From the NCBI GenBank assembly GCA_903847405.1, contig CAINDP010000128.1, forward strand, positions 1 through 32,076: a DNA stretch of 32,076 bases. The letters are read 5' to 3'. This document shows positions 1-6,880 of this stretch, in pieces; position 1 is the stretch's first letter, and every line of letters begins with the position of its first letter. A program made the position numbers and the translations under genes. The notes beneath the pieces are model-generated. The model did not search any database and was not told the DNA's origin. It saw only the letters and a program-made list of their open reading frames with translations. The stretch comes from an uncultured Myxococcales bacterium (GTDB taxonomy: Bacteria > Myxococcota_A > UBA9042 > DTJE01).

Positions 1-986
1 GGCCGCCCCGGTCGGGCGACCAGCGCCTTCGGCAGGAAGCCGTCCCGGGCCATCGCGGCGCCGATGCGCGGCCCGACGAACAGCAGGGCGCTGACGGCCG
101 AAGCGAACACCAGCACCATCACGACCGACATCACGGCGGCGCCCGTGTCGCCCAGCAGGTTCTGCATCACCACGTGCCCCAGCGTGATCCGCGTGTTTTC
201 GTACCCGAAGACGGCCTGGGCCTGGTCCGGGGTCACGTTGGCGACGAACACCCAGTTCGCGGCGAGGTACAGGATTCCGACCAGCCCGCAGCCGATCAGC
301 ATGGCCCGGGGGACGTCCCGGGCGGGGTGGGCGAACTCCTCGCTGGCGTAGGAGGCCGCGTTCCAGCCGCTGAAGGCGAAGGCCACGTAGAACAGGCTTC
401 CGGCGAAGGCGGCGACCGGGAAGCCCTGGGACGGGTTCGGGGGCACCCAGGTCGGCCAGGTCCGCGCGCCGGCGGCCAGGCCGATGCCCAGGAACCCCAA
501 CACCAGCAGGATCTTGATGATGACCAGGACGTTCTGCGCCATGGCCGACGGCCGCAGCCCGACGGCGTGGACCAGGGTCAGGACGATCACCAGGCCGCAC
601 CCGAAGGCCAGGGGATCGACGTCGATCACCGTCCGGGCGAACTGGCCTGCCGCGATGGCGTCGATGGCGATGGGCGCCGTGAAGCCGAACAGCAGCGACG
701 TCCAGCCCGACAGGTAGCCCAGGGCCGGGTGGATCAGGTCGGACAGGTAGCGGTATTCGCCGCCGGATCGAGGGATTGCCGCCGCCAGTGCCGCGTACGC
801 CCGGGCGCCGGCCAGCGCCAGGACCAGCCCCACCGCCCAGGCCAGCAGGATGAGGCCGGGCCCCATGTCCTGTGCCATGAAGCCCGCGCTGAGGAAGACC
901 CCCGCGCCGATCATGTCGGCCACGACCAGGCCGATGCCCGAGGACAGGCCCAGGGCGCGGGTCTTCTGGGGCGAGGAGGCGTCCAT
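1..986 (-). CDS. APC-family amino acid permease (C-terminus beyond window)
   Basis: Reading down from the ATG at 986 gives an open frame of 328 codons that leaves the window without a stop. The N-terminus has the APC transporter signature of helix 1, with VADMIGAGVF at about residues 21-30, where the Gly-rich break binds the substrate amine and carboxylate. Hydrophobic segments follow at regular intervals and the visible end reads ARDGFLPKAL, a typical loop of this superfamily. The protein is therefore an inner-membrane amino acid or polyamine transporter; the substrate cannot be told. Its ATG shares one base with the TGA of the exonuclease gene upstream, so the two are translationally coupled. 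The nearby tryptophanase hints at an aromatic amino acid substrate, but that is only inference. Confidence 0.85.
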   Translation of the reverse strand, partial: MDASSPQKTRALGLSSGIGLVVADMIGAGVFLSAGFMAQDMGPGLILLAWAVGLVLALAGARAYAALAAAIPRSGGEYRYLSDLIHPALGYLSGWTSLLFGFTAPIAIDAIAAGQFARTVIDVDPLAFGCGLVIVLTLVHAVGLRPSAMAQNVLVIIKILLVLGFLGIGLAAGARTWPTWVPPNPSQGFPVAAFAGSLFYVAFAFSGWNAASYASEEFAHPARDVPRAMLIGCGLVGILYLAANWVFVANVTPDQAQAVFGYENTRITLGHVVMQNLLGDTGAAVMSVVMVLVFASAVSALLFVGPRIGAAMARDGFLPKALVARPGR

Positions 987-1774
987 CACTCGGACCGTGG
1001 CGAGGTGTCGCGGGGCGGCAGGGTGTTGAACCAGTTCTGCAGGAACGCCCGGAGGGGATCGATTTCCTTGCCGTACAGGTACGAGGGACCCAGGCTGGGC
1101 CGGCCCCGGTCATCCACCAGGCCCGCCGTCGGCGCCATGTCGCCCCGCAGGACCTCGCGGTTCCCCTCGTCGGGCTTGCTGCGCCACATGGCCCGCTTGG
1201 CGCGCTGCTGCGATTGCCACTGGGTCTGCAGGCGCACCAGATCGTCCAGGTCCGGCGGCAGGTCCTTCGCCATGGCTTGCAGCAACCGCACCGTCGCTTC
1301 GGCATCCGCCGAGGCCCGGTGGGCGGTGTCCATCGTCACGCCGAAGTGCCGCACCGCCTCCTCCAGCCGGTGGCGGCCGCCCGGCATCAGCGCCCGGGCG
1401 AAGATCAGCACGTCCACGATGTGGCACGTCGGCAGTTCCAGGCCCACCCGCCGCAGTTCGGCCTGCAGCAGCGGCAGGTCGTACCCCAGCAGGTTGTAGC
1501 CCACGATGACCCGCCCTTCCATGCGGCGCAGGATGTCCGGGGCGAAGTGGGCGAAGGTCGGGAGGCCCCGCAACTGCTCCTCGGACACCCCGGTCTTTTC
1601 CCGGGCCGTGTCGGACAGGGGGCGCGTGGGGTCCATCATCGGGCAGAAGGGGTCCGTGATCCGGTCGCCTTCGAACGTCACGACCGCGATCTCGAAGATC
1701 CGATCCTCGGTCACGGACAGGCCGGTCGTTTCCGTGTCCAGCCCGACCAGCGGCAGGTCGATCCAGCGTGCCAC
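986..1774 (-). CDS. DEDDh-family 3'-5' exonuclease (DnaQ-like)
   Basis: This 262-residue protein carries all the motifs of the DnaQ/epsilon exonuclease fold: D13 and E15 in GLDTETTG, D99 in GYNLLGYDLPLL, and H152 with D157 in AHRASADAEAT. These five residues bind two metal ions and remove nucleotides from 3' ends. The protein has no polymerase or GIY-YIG domain, so it is a stand-alone exonuclease and could be an RNase T/oligoribonuclease-like or proofreading-like enzyme. The start is a GTG codon preceded by GGAGGGAAC; no ATG fits as well. Residues after about 180 have no assigned domain. The stop overlaps the permease start by one base. The pairing with the permease looks like shared transcription rather than shared function. 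Confidence 0.85.
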   Translation of the reverse strand: MARWIDLPLVGLDTETTGLSVTEDRIFEIAVVTFEGDRITDPFCPMMDPTRPLSDTAREKTGVSEEQLRGLPTFAHFAPDILRRMEGRVIVGYNLLGYDLPLLQAELRRVGLELPTCHIVDVLIFARALMPGGRHRLEEAVRHFGVTMDTAHRASADAEATVRLLQAMAKDLPPDLDDLVRLQTQWQSQQRAKRAMWRSKPDEGNREVLRGDMAPTAGLVDDRGRPSLGPSYLYGKEIDPLRAFLQNWFNTLPPRDTSPRSE

Positions 1775-1811
1775 GTTCCCTCCGATTCCCTGGAACCGTC
1801 CCGGCCCGTCC

Positions 1812-3182
1812 CTATACAGGAGTGAAGGTGGACATGAAGTGGCGCAGGACCGGCGCCTCGTACGCGAACTTCAGGCCGCGGATCTGCGCGCGGTTCTGGA
1901 AGACCTCGATCACCACCTCGATCAGGTACTCGATGTGGCTCTGGGTATAGACGCGCCGCGGGATCGCCAGGCGCACCAGCTCGTTCGGGGCCCCGTGGAA
2001 CCGCCCCTCGGCGTCATAGCGGCCGAACATCACCGATCCGATCTCGCAGGACCGGACCCCGCCTTCCAGGTACAGCGCGGCCATCAGGGCCTGCCCCGGG
2101 AACTGCTCTGCGGGGATGTGCGGCAGGAAGCGCTTCGCGTCAATGTAGATGGCGTGGCCGCCTGGCGGCTCGAAGATCGGCACGCCTGCCTCGATCAGTT
2201 TTTCCCCCAGGAACTCGACGCTGCGGATCCGGTAGCGCATGTAGTCGGGGTCCAGGATTTCCTCGAGGCCCTGGGCGATGGCTTCCAGGTCCCGTCCGGC
2301 CAGGCCGCCGTAGGTCGGGAAGCCCTCGGTCAGGATCAGCACGCTGCGGCACTGCATCGCCAGGTCGTCGTCGTCCAGCGCCAGGAAGCCGCCGATGTTC
2401 ACCAGGGCGTCCTTCTTGGCCGACATGGTCACGCCGTTGGCCATCGCGAAGATCTCGTGGGCGATCTGGCGCAGGGACTTGTCCTTGAACCCTTCCTCCC
2501 GCTGCTGGATGAACCACGCGTTTTCCGCGAAGCGGGCCGCGTCGATGAACATGGGCAGGCCGTAGCGGTCGCAGACGGCCCGGACGGCCTTTAGGTTCGC
2601 CATCGACACGGGCTGGCCGCCGGTGGCGTTGTTCGTGATCGTCATCATGACCAGGGGCACGTTGTCGCGGCCGACTTCCTCGATCAGGCGTTCCAGGGCC
2701 GGGACGTCCATGTTGCCCTTGAACGGCGCGCGGAACGTGGGGTCGGTGTTCCGGGGGTCGATGAGGTCGATGGCCTCGGCCCCGCCATGCTCGATGTTGG
2801 CCCGGGTGGTGTCGAAATGGGTGTTCGAGGGGATGACCTTGCCCGGACCGCCGATCACCGAGAACAGGATCCGCTCGGCGGCCCGGCCCTGATGGGTCGG
2901 GATGATATGTCTCAGTCCGGTGAGACTTTTCACCACAGTTTCGAACCGGGTGAAGGACCGTGCCCCGGCGTAGGACTCGTCGCCGCGCATCATGGCGGCC
3001 CATTGCTCCGCGGACATGGCAGACGTTCCGGAGTCGGTCAGCAGGTCGATCAGGACGTCCTCGGCGGGGATCAGGAACGGGTTGTATCCCGCCTTGACCA
3101 TGATGGCCTGCCGCTGCTCGCGGGTGGTCATCTGTATGGGTTCCACCATCTTGATCTTGAACGGCTCGATGATCGTTCGCAT
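1812..3182 (-). CDS. tnaA: Tryptophanase (tryptophan indole-lyase)
   Basis: This is a 456-residue PLP enzyme of the beta-eliminating lyase family that splits L-tryptophan into indole, pyruvate and ammonia. The PLP lysine is K257 in MSAKKDAL. Tyrosine phenol-lyase is very similar, but three positions favour tryptophanase: D124 in THFDTTR (Asp in TnaA, Thr in TPL), Ile in RSCEIGS (Arg of TPL absent), and H448 in VLRHF (His in TnaA, Phe in TPL). IEEVGRDNVP and LPHIPAEQFP also match TnaA. The frame is open further upstream, but the ATG at 3182 has GGAGG five bases before it and begins at the family's usual N-terminus. The leader is only about 37 bases, so there is no room for a TnaC-type attenuation peptide. 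A Crp/Fnr-type regulator is divergent. Confidence 0.88.
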   Translation of the reverse strand: MRTIIEPFKIKMVEPIQMTTREQRQAIMVKAGYNPFLIPAEDVLIDLLTDSGTSAMSAEQWAAMMRGDESYAGARSFTRFETVVKSLTGLRHIIPTHQGRAAERILFSVIGGPGKVIPSNTHFDTTRANIEHGGAEAIDLIDPRNTDPTFRAPFKGNMDVPALERLIEEVGRDNVPLVMMTITNNATGGQPVSMANLKAVRAVCDRYGLPMFIDAARFAENAWFIQQREEGFKDKSLRQIAHEIFAMANGVTMSAKKDALVNIGGFLALDDDDLAMQCRSVLILTEGFPTYGGLAGRDLEAIAQGLEEILDPDYMRYRIRSVEFLGEKLIEAGVPIFEPPGGHAIYIDAKRFLPHIPAEQFPGQALMAALYLEGGVRSCEIGSVMFGRYDAEGRFHGAPNELVRLAIPRRVYTQSHIEYLIEVVIEVFQNRAQIRGLKFAYEAPVLRHFMSTFTPV

Positions 3183-3225
3183 GGGCGCCTCCGCGTGGGT
3201 CGGGCCGTGGGGAATGCTCCGCCGG

Positions 3226-3254
3226 ACTGTATCGCCGTCCCCGCTTCGTGACAA
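3226..3254 (-). promoter_or_regulatory. Putative sigma-70-type promoter of tnaA
   Basis: On the minus strand TTGTCA (3249-3254) is followed after 17 bases by TACAGT (3226-3231), a good housekeeping-type match. Transcription would start near 3219, about 37 bases before the tryptophanase ATG. Confidence 0.5.
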
Positions 3255-3321
3255 CTCCTTGCGCGTGTTCCCGACGGGATCGACGGGGCATCGCGTCCGG
3301 TTTGCGAGGTTTCTTCGACGA

Positions 3322-3337
3322 TGGCACGAGGGTTGCT
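3322..3337 (+). promoter_or_regulatory. Sigma-54 (RpoN) -24/-12 promoter
   Basis: The sequence TGGCACGAGGGTTGCT matches every position of the sigma-54 consensus (TGGCACG, four bases, TTGCW). GG at 3323-3324 and GC at 3335-3336 are separated by exactly ten bases. A start near 3348 gives a short leader of about 27 bases containing GGAAGGAG before the ATG at 3375. The Crp/Fnr-type gene is therefore expected to need RpoN plus an AAA+ enhancer-binding activator, and none is encoded in this window. Confidence 0.8.
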
Positions 3338-3374
3338 TTAGACCAGCCCGCCGGTTTCCTGGAAGGAGCGACCG

Positions 3375-4064
3375 ATGACCATCAGCCAGCGGTTCCACCG
3401 AGTGACGTTGTTCGACGGACTGACCGAAACGCAGCAGTTGCAACTGGAGGACGTCGGGTCGGAAATCGCCTTCACCCGCGGCGAGGACCTGTTCCGCCAG
3501 GGCGACCCGGCCGACGCGCTGTACCTGGTGCTGCGCGGGCGGGTCAAGCTGGTCCGCCATGCGTCGACCGGGGCGTCCACCATCCTGGACGTCCTGTCGG
3601 CGGGCGACGACCTGGACATCGCCAGCGTGATCGAGGGGCGGGTCTACGCCACCTCGTCCCGGGCCCTGTCCGACGGCACGGCGTGGCGGGTGCCTACCGT
3701 GGCATTCCGTCGCCTGCTGGCCGAATGGCCGCCGCTGGCGGGCAACCTGCTGCGGTTGATGGCCGTCCGGCAGCGCCAGACCGTCGAAGCCCTGTCGGCC
3801 CTTGCGGCACTGAACATCGAGGGGCGCCTGTGCCGCGTGCTGGCGGACCTGTGCCGCCGCTACGGGATCGTCGGCGACTGCCGGGGCGTGATCCTGGACC
3901 TGGGCCTGACGCGGCAGGACCTGGCGGACCTGACCGGGACCACCCTGGAAACGGCCATTCGCGGCCTGAACCGCCTGCGCGGCCAGGGACTGATCACCTG
4001 GGAGGGGCGCCGGTTCTTCGTGCCGGAGGTCAAGGGGCTGGAGGGCGTCATCGCCGCGGCCTGA
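3375..4064 (+). CDS. Crp/Fnr-family transcriptional regulator
   Basis: This 229-residue regulator has an N-terminal cyclic-nucleotide-binding-like beta-roll (about 8-120, including FRQGDPADALYLVLRGRVKL), a dimerisation helix and a C-terminal winged HTH. The recognition region is LTRQDLADLTGTTLETAIRGL at about 175-195, split here only by the helix turn. There is no N-terminal cysteine cluster, so it is not an FNR-type iron-sulfur oxygen sensor, and the CRP residues that hold cAMP are not evident. The effector is therefore unknown. GGAAGGAG stands seven bases before the ATG. It is divergent from tnaA, which is its most likely target. Its own promoter is of the sigma-54 type, which is uncommon for this family. 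It ends three bases from the convergent beta-lactamase-fold gene. Confidence 0.85.
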   Translation: MTISQRFHRVTLFDGLTETQQLQLEDVGSEIAFTRGEDLFRQGDPADALYLVLRGRVKLVRHASTGASTILDVLSAGDDLDIASVIEGRVYATSSRALSDGTAWRVPTVAFRRLLAEWPPLAGNLLRLMAVRQRQTVEALSALAALNIEGRLCRVLADLCRRYGIVGDCRGVILDLGLTRQDLADLTGTTLETAIRGLNRLRGQGLITWEGRRFFVPEVKGLEGVIAAA

Positions 4065-4067
4065 TCC

Positions 4068-5894
4068 TCAGGGCTTCCTCTTCATCACGAACCCGGAATA
4101 GCGGATGCCTTCGGTGCCGTCGGCCAGGGGGACGATCCGGAAGGTTTCGCCCAGGCCGGGACCGATGCCGCCCAGAACGGCCTCGTCGTCCGAAACGGGC
4201 ACCAGGGGCAAACGGATCCGCAGATCGCCCGCCATGCGCGGCATTTCGAACTCGACCAGCAGCCTGCCGTCGGTCACCTTCAGGGCGGGGCGCGCCACCA
4301 GGATCGCGTCGCTGCCCGCGTTGGCGATGACGTAGTCGCCGGCCCGGCGGGCCCAGGCCTCGGACACCGGGGCCGGGCGCAGGTGCTCGCCCGTCGGCAT
4401 GCGCGTCCCGTCGGCCTCGGCCACCAGGACTTCCCGGTCGCCGACCGTTTCGCGGGACAGGCCGACCCGGTCGAAGGGCCCCAGGGACACCGGGATGAAG
4501 CCGCCCAGGCGCAGGCGGACCGCCAGGCGCCCGTCGGTCCGGGGCACCAGGTGGAACGTCCTGCCGAACGCGTCGCACCGCAGCGAGTCGCCTTTCCGGT
4601 AGATCCGGACCAGGCCGAACAGCGTCGCCCAGTCCCCCGCCCAGGCCGCCATTTCGGCCTCGGTCAGGTCCGGGCCGTCGGGGAGCGGGGTCGGCTCGGC
4701 GGGGCGCTTCCAGCCCGACTTCGCCTGGAGGGCCGCCACCAGCGCCTCCTCGGCCGCGCGGTTCACGGCCTGGGCGGATTCGGCGGAATTGGCCATCACG
4801 ACCACGCCCAGCCCCTGGGCGGGCAGGACCACGACCATGGTGTGGAAGTCCAGGGATTCGCCGGACAGGTGCCACACGGGGCCGGCCCCGGGGAACTCCA
4901 GGCCCAGCAACGCCCAGCCCATCCACCCCAGGCCGACCCGCATGTCGTAGTCCAGCGGCACGCCGGCGTTCTGCGTGCGGATCATGTCGGCCGCCGTCGC
5001 CGGGCGCAGGATCACGCGGTCGCCCGACCGGCCTTCCGCCAGGGTCATCGACACGACGCGGGCCAGGTCCAGGACCGAGGCGTTCAGGCCCGACGCCGGC
5101 AGGTCCCGCACGGCCGGTTCCTCCTCGGGCTTGCCCTTGCGGTGGCCGCGGGCGCCCAGGATGGAGCGTTCCCGGGTGGCGTCGAAGTTCGCGGTGGCCA
5201 TGCGCAGCGGCGCCAGCAGGGTTTCGCGGAGGTACGGCGCGAAGTCCCGGCCCGCGATGGCCTGCACCACGGTGCCCAGCACGGTCATCCCGGCTTCCGA
5301 GGGATCGAAGGCGCGTCCCGGGGGATTCGTGGGGGACTCGTCGCGCAGGGCGTCCACGATCCCGCTGAAGGGTGCGGGAGCGGTGGTCCGGGCGCCCTTG
5401 GCCACGGCCATGGGAAGGCCCGAGTGGTGCGTCATCAGGTCGCGCACCGTGATGGGGCGGGCGTCCGGGAACCGGGGGCGCAGCCGGAAGGCGGGCAGGA
5501 TCTTCGACACCGGCGCATCCAGGTCCAGGCGCCCCGCGTCGGACAGTTGCAGGGCCGCGATGATGGTCAGCAGCCCCGACACCCCGCCGGCCCGGTACAC
5601 GGTTTCGGGCGTGGCATCGACCTTTGCCGCCTTGTCGCTGCGTCCGAAGGCGTCGGCCCAGGCGACGCGGTCGCCGTCCACCACGGCCAGGCTGAGGCCC
5701 ACCACGTCACTCTGCTTCATCAGTGCGCGGGTCACGTCGGCGACGGCTTCCCGGGCGCCGTCCCAGTCCCCCCGGGCGACGGTCCCGACACGCGGGTCGC
5801 CGGCGCGGGCGCTGCCGGGGAACGCGACGGTGGCGGCCAGCAGCGCCAGGGGCCAGAGGGCTCGGATCGCGAACGGATGGACGATCGGCCGCAT
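4068..5894 (-). CDS. Secreted beta-lactamase/serine-hydrolase-fold protein with lost catalytic residues
   Basis: A 608-residue exported protein with a signal peptide (about 1-32, ending ARAGD) and a class C beta-lactamase/esterase fold at about 45-380. The fold is clear from flanking motifs such as LDLDAPVSKILP and DLMTHHSGLP. The catalytic SxxK, normally in a context like GSVSKL, reads YRAGGVSGLLT here, so G104 replaces Ser and G107 replaces Lys. The YxN motif is also gone (P198 and E200 in FDPSEAG). The C-terminal part (about 385-608) is a beta-rich region similar in position to the extra domains of serine hydrolases. It is probably a non-catalytic binding or regulatory protein, or its chemistry has changed. 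The ATG at 5894 is chosen because GAGGAGGAG lies just upstream. No frameshift is seen. Confidence 0.8.
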   Translation of the reverse strand: MRPIVHPFAIRALWPLALLAATVAFPGSARAGDPRVGTVARGDWDGAREAVADVTRALMKQSDVVGLSLAVVDGDRVAWADAFGRSDKAAKVDATPETVYRAGGVSGLLTIIAALQLSDAGRLDLDAPVSKILPAFRLRPRFPDARPITVRDLMTHHSGLPMAVAKGARTTAPAPFSGIVDALRDESPTNPPGRAFDPSEAGMTVLGTVVQAIAGRDFAPYLRETLLAPLRMATANFDATRERSILGARGHRKGKPEEEPAVRDLPASGLNASVLDLARVVSMTLAEGRSGDRVILRPATAADMIRTQNAGVPLDYDMRVGLGWMGWALLGLEFPGAGPVWHLSGESLDFHTMVVVLPAQGLGVVVMANSAESAQAVNRAAEEALVAALQAKSGWKRPAEPTPLPDGPDLTEAEMAAWAGDWATLFGLVRIYRKGDSLRCDAFGRTFHLVPRTDGRLAVRLRLGGFIPVSLGPFDRVGLSRETVGDREVLVAEADGTRMPTGEHLRPAPVSEAWARRAGDYVIANAGSDAILVARPALKVTDGRLLVEFEMPRMAGDLRIRLPLVPVSDDEAVLGGIGPGLGETFRIVPLADGTEGIRYSGFVMKRKP

Positions 5895-5949
5895 GGACGC
5901 TCCTCCTCGATGCACGGCATGCCGGTCCGCAACGGACCCGGGCGCCCGG

Positions 5950-6807
5950 TCAGGCCGTCGGTCCGCCCACCACGATGACCTCCCCCACGGCGCCGCGACG
6001 GTCGGCCCGGCTGTTGATCGCGCGATTCGCGCGGACGGAGTCGATGCGGAAGTCCGCGTACAGGCGCCGGACGAAGGGGGTGTCGGAGTTCGACAGCATC
6101 ACGTGGACGCCGCGGGCGGCCAGGGTCGCGAAGGCCGTGCGCAGCGCCACCTGGCGGTCCTCGCCGAAACCGTCCCGGTGATAGGCGGTGAACGAGGACG
6201 TCGCGGACACGGGCTGGTACGGCGGGTCGAAGTACACGAGGTCCCCGGGGGCCGCCCGGGCCAGGGTCGCCTGGAAGTCCGCCTGGGACAGGTCCACGCC
6301 CTTCAGGACCTCCGATGCCGCGCGCAGCGTGGCGCGGTCGCAGATCGTCGGGTTCGCGTACCGGCCGAAGGGCACGTTGAAGCGCCCCGAGCTGTTTTCG
6401 CGATACAGGCCGTTGTAGCAGGTGCGGTTCAGGTAGATGACCCGCGCGGTCCGCTGGACCGGGGTCAGGGTGGCCGGGTCCAGCGCCCGCGTGGCGTAGA
6501 AGTGGTCCTCCCGGTTCGGGTGCGGGGCCAGCGCCTCGATCAGGGCCTCGACGTCGTCACGGACCACCGTGTAGGTTTCGATCAGCACGGGATTCAGGTC
6601 GGACAGGAAGGCCCCGCCCGGGATGCACCTGCGGGCCGACAGTTCGAAGAACAGGGCCGCGCCGCCCAGGAACGGCTCGTGGTAGGCGTTGAAGGACGCC
6701 GGCAGACGGCTGCGCAGTTCCGCCAGCAACTGGCCCTTTCCGCCGGCCCACTTCAGGAAGGGGCGCGGGCGCGTCGTGTCGTCGGGTTGCCTGCTGAACC
6801 GAGCCAT
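5950..6807 (-). CDS. Dam-family (D12 class) DNA adenine N6-methyltransferase
   Basis: This 285-residue protein has the D12/Dam class motifs in order: FLKWAGGKGQLL (17-28, motif X, AdoMet-binding), EPFLGGAALFF (44-54, motif I) and DPPY (194-197, motif IV, catalytic for N6-adenine). NRTCYNGLYREN (127-138) and GRFNVPFG match the usual target-recognition neighbourhood of Dam and DpnM enzymes. The length equals that of E. coli Dam (about 278). GATC is the most likely target, but specificity cannot be read with certainty. No restriction enzyme is adjacent, so it is probably an orphan epigenetic or mismatch-repair-type methylase. GGTGGGG precedes the ATG. It lies 73 bases downstream of the HD-GYP gene on the same strand. 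Confidence 0.88.
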   Translation of the reverse strand: MARFSRQPDDTTRPRPFLKWAGGKGQLLAELRSRLPASFNAYHEPFLGGAALFFELSARRCIPGGAFLSDLNPVLIETYTVVRDDVEALIEALAPHPNREDHFYATRALDPATLTPVQRTARVIYLNRTCYNGLYRENSSGRFNVPFGRYANPTICDRATLRAASEVLKGVDLSQADFQATLARAAPGDLVYFDPPYQPVSATSSFTAYHRDGFGEDRQVALRTAFATLAARGVHVMLSNSDTPFVRRLYADFRIDSVRANRAINSRADRRGAVGEVIVVGGPTA

Positions 6808-6880
6808 GACCCCACCGAAAAGCGTGCCCCGGGATGTCTACCACAGCGCGTCGGCGAATTCACGGGAGGAGGAGGCGCGA

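Noticed and set aside
1812-3182. Tyrosine phenol-lyase rather than tryptophanase
   Set aside because: The three positions that separate the two families (D124, the Ile of RSCEIGS and H448) all agree with tryptophanase.
3183-3374. TnaC leader peptide upstream of tnaA
   Set aside because: The likely leader is about 37 bases and contains no short frame with the needed Trp and Pro codons.
5950-6807. Restriction-modification pair formed by the Dam-type enzyme and the PD-(D/E)XK-like protein
   Set aside because: The genes are about 20 kb apart on opposite strands with many unrelated genes between; nothing links them.
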